DNA from: Trebouxia sp. TZW2008
Taxonomy: Eukaryota; Chlorophyta; Trebouxiophyceae; Trebouxiales; Trebouxiaceae
Assembly (NCBI GenBank): GCA_002118135.1
Contig: BDIU01000100.1
Coordinates: 1-64,000 of the forward strand
Direction: 5' to 3'
Length of the DNA stretch: 64,000 nucleotides
In this document: one piece after another, positions 12,301 through 33,650 of the stretch
Layout: every line of letters begins with the position of its first letter
How positions within the stretch are numbered: position 1 is the stretch's first letter
The notes under the pieces: generated by a model
What the model saw: only the letters and a program-made list of their open reading frames with translations
Told to the model about the DNA's origin: nothing
Database searches by the model: none
Made by a program: the position numbers and the translations under genes

Positions 12301-12994
12301 AAATGTGATCAAAAGCCTGTGGAATTATGCCTCGCAGCTCAGCGGGCTCCTCTTTGCCCTCCATTGTGAATGTTTTGCCACAGCCTGTCTGACCATATGC
12401 AAATATTGTGCCTGCACAGATACATAGAGAGACTTTCAAATGCAATTGCTTGCTTTGCCACAGCTTGCAGTGTCAGCTTGACATGCCTTCGTCTGCAGGT
12501 ATGGTACAATACCGTTGTATCCGCTGAGGACTGCATCAATGATTGGCCGTGCTGTTGCATCATATATTGCCTGCTGTCTTGAGTTCCAGTCATACACCTG
12601 AAATGCACAAGGGTCTCGAGAGTTTCTGTGGGAAAGCTGTGTACAGTGTGTGTAAACTGCTTTTGGCAGCGTACCTGGTCAAAAGTGAACTCTCTTGGTG
12701 CGTCTGCTGACCCGGTCTGCTGGATCTGCAGACCAACGCATACGTTGATTGACACAATTACGTTGCAAGCCTCCAGCACACTACCCTGGCATGTACCTGG
12801 ATCTGCTGTTCAGGCAACCTGGCGACAACGACGCTCTTATGTCCATCCTTGATTTCACCCTGGCTGAGCGGTCGACAACGCACGACAACCTACGCAATGA
12901 ACCCATCCGAGTAACGATCTGAGCGCAAGCGGACTGAGCCAGCATCTCTTCCAGTTACCTTCACACACTCAACATTCTTCTGCGGTGAGGCCAT
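6378..12994 (-). CDS. Heterotrimeric kinesin-2 motor subunit (FLA10/FLA8, KIF3-like)
   Basis: Plus-end motor of anterograde intraflagellar transport. Twelve exons join in frame: 12994-12959, 12889-12797, 12725-12675, 12597-12513, 12411-12283, 11958-11771, 11289-10909, 10513-10268, 9567-9390, 8812-8676, 7902-7723 and 7043-6378, giving 789 residues, close to FLA10. Motor: P-loop GQTGCGKT (residues 95-102), switch I SSRSH (about 211-215), switch II DLAGSE (about 263), then [20 protein letters not shown], the kinesin-2 neck signature. Exons 9-12 are coiled coil, followed by [20 protein letters not shown] and a Ser/Arg-rich globular tail. Unusually, a roughly 20-residue Ala/Gly/Ser insert precedes switch [10 protein letters not shown] resembles KIF3B more than KIF3A, but I cannot assign FLA8 or FLA10. 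Introns 8-11 carry partial copies of neighbouring exon edges. With DRC1 it implies a flagellate stage. Confidence 0.93.
7310..8015. repeat. Duplicated edges of kinesin-2 exon 11 in flanking introns
   Basis: Sequence at 7974-8040 repeats the 5' edge of exon 11 and adjoining intron (7861-7935: CACCACCTCCAGCAGATTCT against CACCACCTCCAGCAGACTGT). Blocks at about 7316-7400 and 7580-7605 repeat the 3' edge and following intron (TTGGCCAGTCACA..., CGCTGGAGTACTG). Copies are diverged, so they are old genomic duplications rather than an assembly slip. Confidence 0.7.
8502..8560. repeat. Short tandem repeat in kinesin-2 intron 10
   Basis: About 2.5 copies of a 21-bp unit CCTGAGCATATTCATCCTGA. Intronic, no coding meaning seen. 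Confidence 0.7.
9005..9390. repeat. Three-copy array of the 3' edge of kinesin-2 exon 9
   Basis: The functional exon 9 ends at 9390 (minus strand) with [15 protein letters not shown] and a donor. Two further copies of this edge, each with a GT donor, follow in the intron at about 9283-9330 and 9142-9190 ([14 protein letters not shown] and [14 protein letters not shown] when read in the same frame). Their 5' parts have decayed. Confidence 0.8.
9823..9857. repeat. (CAG)n microsatellite
   Basis: About ten CAG/CAA triplets in the kinesin-2 intron between exons 8 and 9. Confidence 0.9.
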
Positions 12995-13416
12995 GCAGCA
13001 GGCCAAAGGGCTCACAAGCCACAATTGACTTTGACTCTATCAGCAGAGGTTTTTCACGGCCATCGTGTCGCGAGCAGATTGCTTTCGCTCCGGGCGATGC
13101 AGCAATTGTGGACCTGCCGGAGTCTAAAGCGGGTCTTCTCAGTAGGGCAGTCTTACCAGGCAACTGTCGTAGGCCCAATTTTAGTGCAAATGCTATGCTG
13201 TCAGCTTGCTTGCTGTTCACCGTATTCCAAGCAATCTAGACATGCCAGCTCTCTACACGAGGTAGGAGCGTTTTTGTGTGCTGAACAGGGCGTTCATGGT
13301 AAGCGTGATATTGTGCTTTCAACACTAAGCTCTCTTGCGCTCATAGATAGTCACAACAAGAAGACACTAGCTTATTCAGGGTAAACATAAATGGTTGATT
13401 CCTGGCAATCGGCTCT
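12995..13416. other. Intergenic region, P450 3' end to kinesin-2 start
   Basis: 422 bp between the stop of the P450 gene and the kinesin-2 ATG, both on the minus strand. It should contain the P450 3' UTR and the kinesin-2 promoter. Open frames here carry no recognisable motif, and I found no TATA box. Confidence 0.5.
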
Positions 13417-16061
13417 TCATTGAACAAGCACTTTGAGCCCATGTAGAGGAGGTGCCGGAATCATGTATTCATTCTGAACGCCGATGATTTTGTCGTCATC
13501 CACAGTCTGAAAGCTGAATCGCTGCAGCCAGGCAAACTTAACGTCAGACTCAAAGCACGTGATGCATTCAGCACAGGCAGCGCAAGTCATGTTTTTGTCA
13601 GAACATATGTATGCCATACCTTGACAACCAGTGCCAGGACAATGCGTGCCTCCAGCAGTGCGAAGTTTTGGCCTAAGCAGTTGCGAGGGCCTTGAATGAA
13701 GGGCACAAACTGCACAGCAACAGACAGCATTTAAATTATGAAGAACATCATTTACGAACATCAGTTAATAGATGGGGTCAAGGGCAGGCAGGCAGCCAGG
13801 GCACATGCGGTGGCCTGGCATTAACACAAACCCACACAACCTTTGGGGAAAGCAGGCAGAGTTTATGGCGTGCAGGTTTTTACAGCATGGCAAACAGTTA
13901 AGTACTGCTGAAAGCAATCATTGCAGCGGTCACTCAAGCATATTCAGCATATAGTCTGCTAGCGCATGAAGCAATGCAGAGCGTGGCTCAGCTGACCATG
14001 TACTGCCGAATGTCCTCATTGAACTGGTCAAACTCCGCTCCAGGCATGAAGCGCTCAGGCTGCCATAGCTGTGGATCTTTCCACTGCTGATGGACAGCCT
14101 TCAGCGCTGTGACAACATGAGACCCTCGCGGCACATGACACCCACACAGCACATCATCTCTCGCCAGTTCCCTTACGACAACAGGTACCACAGAGTATCG
14201 CCGTAGAGACTCCTGGACACGAGCAGCAATCAGCAGCAGTCAGTCACTGTTTTGTTGCCTGTGAGCAAAGCATCTGTATGCTGCTGCAGTCACATGCCTT
14301 GAGTGTGGTGAGGGCGGTGAGCAGCAACAGCAGGGCTTGTCTGTGCCCTGTGACGTAAATTGCAAGCGAATGTACGCCTCAGCTGGTGAGTTGAGTGGAT
14401 CTGAGGGTGTCTGCAGCTGAGATCGTAGTGAAGCTGTCTGTGCTGTCTGCTGCGCTGCCGCTGTCGGTCACGAGCAATTAATGCACAGGCAGTAATCCAG
14501 GTGATGTTACAAGTGTCTGCCTGAAAAAGACAGCAGGGCTTGGATCCCTCCTCTGTGTATCATGCCATCAACTCAAGGTCCGTACGTATTTTGGGCAGAA
14601 CAGATGCAGCGCAGCACTCTCTCTTGCATGAGCAATGGCAATATCTAGATTGACTCTACAGCAGAACAGATGCAGCGTAGCACTCTCTCTTGCATGAGCA
14701 ATGGCAACTATCTAGATTGACTCTACAGCAGAACAGATGCAGCGTAGCACTCTCTCTTGCACGAGCAATGGCAAATATCTAGATTGACTCTACAGCAGAA
14801 CAGATGGCAGACAACAGGATGCTTACAAATGTCTTGCCCAGGTGACTGTATGTGTCTAGCTTAACAAGCGTGTTTGCAAATCTCAAGTCGACTTACCTTC
14901 AGGCATGCGACTGTGAACTGCATGCTCTCTGCAGCATCCCTGGATGGCTCTTGCTGTGTTGAACCAAACACTCTATGCGCCTCCTGCCGTACCTGTGTGC
15001 AATACAGTGCACATTGATCATCCGCTCAAGACTTGCTATGCTGCAACAGCAGGCATAACTAATGCCAGTCAACAACGCATGTGTGATTGTCAGAAGCTAG
15101 ATTGATCTGTATCTGACATGCAGCTGGCAGATGACAAAATCCTGCTTTGAGACCCTGTGGCATTGCACAGCTGTTGTAGAGCTTGTTTGCTGTAAAGAGA
15201 CGACTGCGCTGCCGCAGAGTGAGGCTGATGTCTGATGATCTGTCATGTGTTCCCACACAGTCATACCTTGACTTTAGACACTTATGACACGTCATGCAGG
15301 TTTTCTATCATGCATACGTAGCAGCGCGTGTAGTGTGAAACAGAAAGTCTTTGCGCTTGGACTTGCACTTTGGCATGCAACAGAGCTTGCAGCATGCTGC
15401 GCTGTGATCAGACACAGCTCATCTGCTACATGCCTGTCTATAGACCACAGGGATATCTACGTTTGCTGATGCCATGTGCTTGCTTTTGTCTGTTGACACG
15501 TTCTGGAAGAGTCAACCGGTCATCTCAGAAGCTATTGTGACTGTCTACCCGCAGGGACGTCAAGGAGATCAAGTGAATGATGCGAGGTTGAAACAGGTAT
15601 GCAGCCCATCAATCTCTGATGATGTGATTACCTTTGCTAAAGAATCAGGGTTTCTGGTTAGCTCAAGTAGAGTCCAGGTCAGCATGGCAGCGCTGGTCTC
15701 ATGCCCCGCCAGCAAAATAGTCTTGATCTCAAAGCACAGCTGCTCCTCAACCATTGGGCTCATTATCTCTCCTCGGTCCTGCAAACAGATGGCCCAAAGT
15801 TGCAGCTACAGAGGGTTCACAAACAACCAAGCAGTACATGTCCTGTTGACCTGACACATGGCCGGTGACATATGGCGTCCAGTCAGGCAATCAGTAACAG
15901 GCAACCTGTCCCCAACAGGCTATCCCTCTTGTGGCACAAGCAGCTTTCTCGTAGATGAGCAGAAACAGATGCAAAATACAGCATGCAGCAAGGAGCACAA
16001 GCACAGGCTCAGACTGCTCAAGACTGCCAGCAAGTAAATCTACATGCAACTGCAAGGGCAT

Positions 16062-16111
<50 letters not shown>

Positions 16112-17688
16112 TAGCAGAAGAATGGCTTGCATCATGCACAACTTTATGTTCGCTTCTGTTTGCACCTAGCAGGAGCATGTACCGTAACAAGTAAGCATGT
16201 GCATAGTGATGTCGATGGCCATGGCAATGGTAATGATGACAACATCAGCTGGTGCAATATGTCTGCTCTCTATCGATACGACTGGCTGGGCCGAGGGAAC
16301 ATACCTCAAGAGCTTGCATGATGCGCTCCAAAACATCCTGATTGCTGTCCTCAGAATCCCCTTTGCTTCTGCTCTGCCTTGCTGCCCAGCGCTTGTGCAG
16401 TAGCTGGGTGATGTAGGCGTTCAGCCGGCGCACTTTGGCTCTGTGCTGCAGCTGCGTCAAGGAGGGAATGTATGCCCGCCAGGGTTTCAACACCCTCAGA
16501 TTGTTTTCTGTCATGACTGGAAGGTATAACTCAGGAAACACCTGCACCAACACAGCAACATGCACTGACCAACGCTGCAAACATGCTTTTCAGGCTGCTT
16601 GTGGGACAATTGTGAGATGCTGTGAAGCTTGCAAACAAAACAGCGAGCATCACATGGCATGCAAATTGATGCAGACAGAATGTAACGCACAGACTACAAC
16701 TGTGCAACAAGCATGCACAAATCAGCATCCTGCTGCGCAGTGACTGCGTAGCAAAGATAGAATGGCTTACTTCTCGGCATCATCTGCTTGTGTTTTTATT
16801 GGGCACTGATCTGTGACAAGTAAACAGGATTGGGTACGTGCATGTTTGAGCATGCCACTGCCTGCCTGATCGTTTTGCTGCAACATGTTAGCAATGTGAT
16901 TTGATGACAAAGCTAGGAGGGCTTTCACTTAACATGTGATTTGCAACCATGCTTGTGACTATCACTATGCGCTAAAGCATAAGTCAGTGTTGGCATGATG
17001 ACCGCATGGCAGGAGGGCAGATACATACCCGGTCACACTCGTCAGGTGGGAGGCTGAGCATAGCTTCTCCAATGACTTGCAGAGTCAGCAATCGAAACTC
17101 CTCCTCCATATCGATGACTTGCCCGGAAGCTTTGTGAGCCTCCAGCTTCTGGCTGAGTCTGTCAGCCGCACGTTTGCCAATGCCTATGACAGTGTCTAAG
17201 ATGTCTGTGCGCAGAGTATGGCCCATTAGAGTTCGCTGCCTTCGCCAGTGGTCCCCTTCAGCTGTGACCAGACCGGACGTGGCACCAGCGCCCAGAATGT
17301 TGAGGAAGTGTTGGTATGAGAGTCGCACGTCCTTGCCATAGTCACGTTGCTTTGTCTGGAAGACCTGCTTGATGCCGTGAGGGGAGCCCACTATCACCAT
17401 GTAGGTGTTGAGGGCACGGACTTTGATGATGCCAGCAGGCTCAGCCAGGACCCATTCATTCATCTTCTCCCAGGGAGAGTTCCTTCCCAAAGCCAATGCA
17501 TTGCCTAGCAGCCAGCTGCTCTCCGGGGCTGTTGGTATGCCTGCCAGTCCCTTGCTGGTGCGTATGAAGTTGATAATGCCTTGTAGTAGGCCTGTGACCA
17601 GGTATGCGGCCACAGCCGCCGCGGCCACCGCCAGCCATTTCTGATTCAACCAGAGGAGCACTGCATCGGTGTCTAGTGCTTGGTCCAT
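13417..17688 (-). CDS. Cytochrome P450 monooxygenase
   Basis: Seven exons (17688-17029, 16541-16305, 15778-15632, 14992-14897, 14212-13997, 13709-13620, 13521-13417) join in frame to 516 residues, a normal microsomal P450 length. An N-terminal hydrophobic anchor (about residues 19-42) is followed by a PTAPESSWLLGN hinge. The C-helix WRRQRTLMGHTLR, I-helix AGHETS (about 323-328), K-helix ExxR (ESLR, about 381), PERF segment and haem-binding FIQGPRNCLGQ with Cys at about 463 are all present. It should be an ER-bound haem-thiolate oxidase. The substrate cannot be read from sequence, and I do not assign a CYP family. It stands head-to-head with CTP synthase. Introns carry a CAG tract, a three-copy tandem array and a dispersed repeat. 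Confidence 0.92.
14360..14520. repeat. Dispersed repeat copy A (P450 intron 4)
   Basis: About 150 bp similar to 32645-32790 in a DRC1 intron: both begin ACGCCTCAGC, continue GGTGAGTTG...GAG..GATCTG, and share AATGCACAGGCAGTA near the end. Neither copy has an obvious frame or terminal inverted repeats. Probably a decayed transposable element. Confidence 0.6.
14595..14800. repeat. 66-67 bp tandem repeat, three copies
   Basis: Three near-identical units beginning GCAGAACAGATGCAGC and ending GATTGACTCTACA at 14595-14660, 14661-14727 and 14728-14794, plus a few bases of a fourth. They lie in the P450 intron between exons 4 and 5. Copies differ by single changes, so the array is young. Confidence 0.9.
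16063..16108. repeat. (CAG)n microsatellite
   Basis: About fifteen CAG triplets in the P450 intron between exons 2 and 3. Confidence 0.92.
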
Positions 17689-18209
17689 GCGCGCCTTGCC
17701 TTAGCAAAGCAGATCAGAGCATGCTGTTTGCACAGCGTGGTCCGTGCCAAGCTGCAGCGAAAAGCCCCACGTTCGCAAATGCTGCAAGGCTTCAGCGAAC
17801 TTTTCTGAATGGCACCGGCTTGGCTGACGCACTGACTGAAGCTGATACACTTGACGAGGTTACCCTGATCAACAAGTCTGACGACGTCCGACTGTGAGCG
17901 GCCGATGCACTCAAGCTATGGCGCGAAGCGACAGTTCAGTGCTAGTGTTGATCTGATCGCATCAGCAATGAGACGCTCAGTCATGCATCAGCATGCAGTG
18001 CCTGGAGCTACCTTGACCGGCGAGCGCAACAAGACGGTCGGGATTGTTGCCGTCCCCGCTTCCATTCAAAAGCAGTGCGGCTGTTGGCACTTGACCGAGA
18101 ACCTGCAACTGTCTCAGTAGAGCAGCCTTGGAGCTGCAGAGCGCACTCCGTCCCCAGTCGGGAGCGTGTCAATAGCTGGGCGCGCAAGCGTATCGCTGCC
18201 GCGCCAGGC
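17689..18209. promoter_or_regulatory. Divergent intergenic region, P450/CTP synthase
   Basis: 521 bp between the two start codons. Short open frames cross it on both strands without recognisable motifs. It must carry both promoters and 5' UTRs. No clear TATA element is seen. Confidence 0.45.
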
Positions 18210-22328
<4,119 letters not shown>

Positions 22329-23589
22329 GATCGTTATTGCACTACCCTGCTTTGCAGTGAACACCTAGCGTAGAATCAGGTATTGTACCAAACTTTTTCC
22401 ACAGTGAACTACTTTTATTTTATGTTGCAGTGAAAGCTGTGTGTAGAGCAGTGGTATGGTCAATAGTGCTTTCAGTTTGACATTGATTGTGGAATGCAGA
22501 CTGCAATCATGAACTCCTGAGATATGATGCCATGCGTTCTGCTGATGATTTCTTTTTTGAGCGCTTTGTTTGATGTTTGGTGTTGCTGTCGTTACTGTGT
22601 GAGTGATGTGTTGCTGATCTGGGAGCAGGTAGCTTAGTGTGCAAGTGTGTTGCATGACAGCATACACTTGCTGGATTGCGTATTGAATGAATATGTTGTG
22701 ATGTTGTTCACTTACTTATAGTGTTTGCTGAAACTAGAGGTTGTACTGCTATACTTTATTCAGCTACAAAAGCAGCTTTTGGAAAGTAACTGTTGCCCAG
22801 ATTAACAGATTTGCCATGCATATGATGAGTGGCTTAGGAGGCACTCTCTCATAGGTTGCTGCACATGGATCTGGCTGAGGCAATGATTGAACCTGTCAGC
22901 ATTTAGACGTTTTTCAAACGACTTCGTAGTGACGGCCGCCGACCATCAAGCTACATTGCATGGCATCGCCTTGCAGCAAGGCCTTTGCCAGCTGTGCAGC
23001 ACAAGGTCAGGCTTCACATGACAGAAGATGCAGATCTGGGGCATTGTGAAGGGCCCGTAATGCCCTGGAGGGCCTGACTATGAAGCCATCCTCACAAGGC
23101 ACTAAATCCTGCCATCACAGCATTTCTCACACCCAGTTTCGAGTCAATGTAGTCAACTGTTTTAGAACACCAGCATGCAGGTGACAGATGTGAGACTGAG
23201 CTCAAAAGGAGGGCAGGCATGAGTTGTGATATGCAAAGTTGCATAGCCCTCAAGTTGCAAATTGTTTACTGCTGGTTGCTTTGCATGTAAAGTGTCTATT
23301 TACTCCAGTGACTGTACAGGCGCAGCATCTTGTCACAGCAAGCAGGACAGGGCTGCCTTGATTGCATGGCAGCACTAGTACTATCATGTCGCAGCAAGGA
23401 GGTCAAGGCTGCTTTGTTTACATGGCATCACCATCATGTCACAGCAAGCATGTCACAGCCAGTAGATTGTGGCTTTGCTGCAGAGGTCACACAGGAGCAG
23501 CACCATGTCACAGCGGGCTGCTTCTGCTCACAGAGATTTCCCTTATAACGCTTAACATCATAGCGTCAAAATCTTTACTTTTCATTGTT
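22329..23589. other. Convergent intergenic region
   Basis: 1.26 kb between the CTPS stop (+) and the UBAC2-like stop (-). No gene is visible. The part from about 23320 to 23550 contains several partial copies of the last UBAC2-like exon. A TGTAA signal for the plus strand occurs near 23286. Confidence 0.6.
23320..23550. repeat. Repeated copies of the 3' end of the UBAC2-like last exon
   Basis: Blocks such as TGTCACAGCAAG followed by variants of GGTCAAGGCTGCTT occur at about 23333, 23388, 23435 and 23505. They repeat the stop-proximal sequence of the functional exon (23590-23630), on its 3' side and outside the coding region. Confidence 0.75.
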
Positions 23590-25514
23590 TCACAGCAAGT
23601 AGGTCAAGGCTGCTTGGAGGTCATTGTGGCTTTGCTGGAGGGCAGCTGCCGCCCTCTGGGGGTCAAAGCCCATCGCCACCAACTGCTGCACAGCTTCAGG
23701 AGAAGCTGCTGGCAAGGCTGGCGCTGAAGCCTGCAGGCAAGGGCAAGAACTCTTACATCATGTGTTAATCAAATTGGTGAGTGAATGCTGCACAGCTCCC
23801 TGATACAGCTCCCAAAGAGCCAGCTGACAAGGTTGGCGCTGAAGCCTGCATCAAAGTGAAAAACTCTGGATCGTGCATTCACTCGGCTTGTAACAACAGG
23901 AGACATTTTATGCACCAAAAGCAAAACAGCTTCAGAAGAGGCAGCTGGCAAGGCTGGCGATGAAGCCTGCAGGAACAGCTGAAAATGCTCTGAACATGCC
24001 TTGACCAAGTTCACAGCGATAAGAACAGACCAAAAGGCGTTTGTGAAAACAATATCCAAGTGACATCATTCAGCGCATGCAGATGTGGGGTGTTCTCTTT
24101 GCATGCAGATGTGGGGTGTTCTCTTTGCATGCAGAGAAAGCAGGTCACAGGACCTAGCTAACAATCTCCAGACTTCCTGTGCTGAAAGTTGTCAAACCAG
24201 TCTGTGATGCTGCTAATGCTGACAAGGCCTGCAGGCGAATGCAACTCAATATGCAACCACACCTGTCTATTTTGGGCTGAGCTGGACGTTGCAGCAGCCT
24301 GTCCTGTCTGGCGAGGGCGCATCACCTGCCTCCTTGGCTGGCTGCTACTTAACAAGCCTCCAAATAGCTGTGAGCATCGCCTCATGACTGACCTTGGCAC
24401 CTGTTACACAAGCAGTATGTTGGCCCCTTGAGCTGCTTGCTGTTCAATGACTGATCAGAAACTGCAAACTTTGGTTGTGGCACAGCTGTACTGCAATGAT
24501 TTTGCGCTGATGACTTGACATGATGTCCATGTAAGCACGAGGCAGCTTGCACAAAGAAAGCGCTTGAAGCATGTCTTTAGGTTCAATGTTGTGCACAGTT
24601 GCAGAACCCAGTTTGCCGGGCTGCGGAGCTGCCAGCATTGGACTCACTATAGCATGTTGCAAGTCAGCAATGACAGCATAGAATCCACCACACCTTCAAG
24701 CGCTTGATGCCCAGGAAATTTGATCGATATGCAAGGCCAGCAAGGAGACCACAGCCGCCAGCCAGAGCGCTGCGCCATGTTGAGGAGGCCAGCAGCTGGA
24801 TACCAGCTATGTATACAAAAGCCTGCAGGCAGATGGTTATGTCTGTCATGCGCTTGGACCTCAAGATGCAGCTGGCAAAACGTGCTGTTGCAAGCGAATT
24901 TCAAGTGCTCAGTGAAATGCTTTCGTTGGTGAGAAGCTCTGACTTGAATATAACAAAATTCTGCAAGGTTTCGCAAGTTGACCTTGTAAGTCATAAATCT
25001 CTTTAATGCTGCATGAGGATACGGGAGCAACAGGACTGCAGTTGTGGATGGTGCTGTTTGCAGTAAAGGGAACAGTGCTGCACTGAGTACTTGCCTTATC
25101 TGTCATCGGCAAGCCAAACAGGGTAAAGCGCTGTGCTGGTGGAACGTCAAAGATGAAAGGGACGAAATTGGCAAAGATCAGGCCATACGGCCCTGCTGGC
25201 AATGCTGTGTGGGTGAGAGCCGTCACTGCCGTCTGCAAAGCGTAGCTGATGGCGACAATGCTCGCTGTGCAGGCGCCATGCTTGCTTGAGCCTCTTTGTC
25301 GCTCAAAAAGCCGGAAATAGTACAGCAAAAGGGTGCCGCAGGCGAGCTCTCCGGGATGCCGAAACACCAAGGACTGTGTGAACCAATGCAAGTAGGAAGG
25401 CGACTGATGACGGAAGCCGTGCGCTGCTTGTGCTATGACTGATGACGAAAAGCTGGTCACCAACACGAACTTTGTCACTGGGGCTCCGGCAAAGCCGGCA
25501 GCTCCAGCATTCAT
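23590..25514 (-). CDS. UBAC2: UBAC2-like rhomboid pseudoprotease with UBA domain
   Basis: UBAC2 is an ER membrane rhomboid-like pseudoprotease with a C-terminal ubiquitin-associated domain, linked to ERAD and lipid-droplet factor retention. Five exons (25514-25095, 24822-24694, 24545-24492, 24367-24263, 23730-23590) join in frame to 282 residues. Exon 1 holds most membrane helices, with the FRLFERQRGSSKH motif typical of the family and LIFANFVPFIFDVP. Exon 2 continues the bundle (FVYIAGIQLLASS..., GLLAGLAYRSNFLG). Exon 5 is a UBA domain: EAVQQLVAMGFDPQRAAAAL and SHNDLQAALTYLL to the stop. The intron 1 donor is AAG|GCAAGT, a GC-AG intron. Exon 3 (18 codons) is the weakest call. The last exon has partial copies on both sides. 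Confidence 0.85.
23790..23975. repeat. Two extra copies of the 5' edge of UBAC2-like exon 5
   Basis: On the minus strand, exon-5-like edges start at 23966 and 23845, before the functional start at 23730 (periods 121 and 115). They read ASSPALPAASSEAV and ASAPTLSAGSLGAV against ASAPALPAASPEAV; both then decay. Confidence 0.88.
24074..24133. repeat. 28-bp direct duplication in UBAC2-like intron 4
   Basis: GCATGCAGATGTGGGGTGTT plus CTCTTT occurs twice in direct tandem. No other function seen. Confidence 0.85.
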
Positions 25515-25907
25515 GTCAACGACGCAGAGGCCTGTGTTGCACCGAGTCAGAGCATGTCAAGTGGTTGTAGCGCGCTCTCAGACACGCTACGTATCCGCGA
25601 ATCAAAACCGACGCTGAGGGGCTCTAAAAGCTCGCAGTTTCAGCAGTCGCAGCTTTTCCTGGTGCTTAACGTGTTGCAATTTTGTCGGGTTGCCTGCTTG
25701 ATGGCCAACACATGCAACTTGTCAACGATCATGCTCTTCGCTGTTGCTTGTCAACGAAGTCATGCCGGAAGTCATGACTAAGATTGCAGTTTGCCTGATT
25801 TCGACGAGCCGAGGGGCAAGCGTTGTAGCCAAATTTGCCGAGCATGCGCAAGCGGAACATAGCGCGCGAGGTCAGCAACTGCAGCTACAGTACTGCGGTA
25901 AAAGCAG
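25515..25907. promoter_or_regulatory. Divergent intergenic region
   Basis: About 390 bp between the UBAC2-like ATG (-) and the small gene at 25908 (+). It probably holds both promoters. A plus-strand frame from 25763 exists, but it has no family motif and lies in what I take as 5' UTR. Confidence 0.4.
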
Positions 25908-26314
25908 ATGTCGAGCTCTGAGCAGGAGAACCCGGACATGTGGTCTAGTGCGGTAGGTCTTGATCCCTGCCTGTAGCTGGACTCTTGTTCTGCAGCTTCG
26001 CGTTGACTTTGGACATGCAGCCTTTCAGTGTTGCAATGTTAGGCGTGTAGGCGCATCACAAGGTTCCCGAGGATGCGTGGGAGTATCATACGAGGAAAGC
26101 CTTGAACGATGCCGCTTACAAGGAGCTGCAGTATGTTCCATACAGCTCAACGATGCCTGTGCAGGCCAAGACAGACGAGCCCAAGTTCATGTGGGTGAGT
26201 AGATGTAACGTTAAGCTGTTGTGATCTTTTGTGATGCTATTCTGCTGTTGCGTACGCAGCGACATGTTACTCAGGTGAAACGCCTGCTTGCAGAAGAAGA
26301 AGGGGCCTCGCTAA
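25908..26314 (+). CDS. Small conserved-looking protein, function unknown
   Basis: Exon 1 (25908-25952: MSSSEQENPDMWSSA) and exon 2 (26051-26194: HHKVPEDAWEYHTRKALN, then YKELQYVPYSSTMPVQAKTD and EPKFMW) join in phase with good donor and acceptor sites. The third exon can start at 26294, giving KKKGPR and a stop at 26314 (69 residues). Alternatively it starts at 26260 and runs to 26358 with a 32-residue tail. The protein is soluble, small and rich in aromatic residues; the size and make-up would fit an accessory subunit of a mitochondrial complex, but I recognise no family and this is only an impression. It is head-to-head with the UBAC2-like gene. Confidence 0.5.
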
Positions 26315-26358
26315 TTCCAGGAATTATTTTGAACAGCTGCACAATCAAAGCTGCCTAA

Positions 26359-26770
26359 AATTGACTGTGCGCTGCTTCCGACATCAGGGAGCGTATGCGT
26401 CTTGAAAACCAGCAAGTACAGACACACTTGTAAGATTTAATGCATAAGGTTGTGCTTCTACTAAGCTATGACTGTGCAGCCTGTGACAGTTGCTGTCAGT
26501 CTATGCTTGCTGTCAGTTGTCGCTGAGCATGCATGGCTGATCATGAGGTTGCAGCCGTGCACATGTTTCTCGTTGATCACCGCTTGCCGTGCCTGGCACT
26601 AGACCATCTTGATGCTGAACTAAATCCAAAGCTCTCCAGGCAGCGACATTGATTTGAAACAGCAGTGCCACGGTGTAAGCAGAAACAAGCAGGCGCTCTT
26701 CTGCACCTCGTGTAGGCAATCTGCCACCAACACAATTAGTTGAGACCTCAAATTGCAACAGCGAAAAGGA
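26359..26770. other. Convergent intergenic region
   Basis: About 410 bp between the small plus-strand gene and the DRC1 stop. No supported gene. Confidence 0.55.
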
Positions 26771-33115
<6,345 letters not shown>

Positions 33116-33650
33116 GGTAGGAAATAGCTTCTCACAGCCTCAGCCCTAGCGTAGACCTTGCCTCCAAACTTTCTTGAAAAGCAGATGCACAGACTGGCCG
33201 CCTAGGCTGGTCAGGCAGCGAAATGCGCTGGCAGCTTGCTCAAGCCTTGACCGAGCAGTCACGATTGACTCGCGTCACCGTAGCTTGCGGTGGGCCTTGA
33301 CAGGGGGCACAGATCAGGAAAGAGAAGCAAGAGGAACGTGCAAGAAGTGTGAAGGTTGCTGGCAGTATGTTGCTCACAGAGCCCTGCGTTCTTGATGCTC
33401 GAACTTCAACAGAGTAGGTCAACAACAAATTTGGTCTCGGAGCGGCGCAGCAGCAAGAGCAAGCGAGCAATCACGTTGAGACTGACAACGGCGAAAGCGT
33501 TATGTACGTCTGCGTGACGGAAACTGTCATTTCACGATCGGTTTGACGTATCGATCGACACGGCAGGTCAAGCGCGACAACGACCGTGCTGAACCGGACA
33601 CATCCAAGCATGGCCTGCAGAATGTGAGGGAAACATAGCTCGAACGACGA
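33116..33650. promoter_or_regulatory. Divergent intergenic region, DRC1/FPGS
   Basis: 535 bp between the two ATG codons; no gene seen. It should contain both promoters. No clear TATA box. Confidence 0.45.

Noticed and set aside
16063..16108. CAG run as coding sequence
   Set aside because: It lies in a P450 intron; P450 exons 2 and 3 join in phase without it.
22329..23320. Gene between CTPS and the UBAC2-like gene
   Set aside because: Only short frames without motifs or paired splice sites on either strand.
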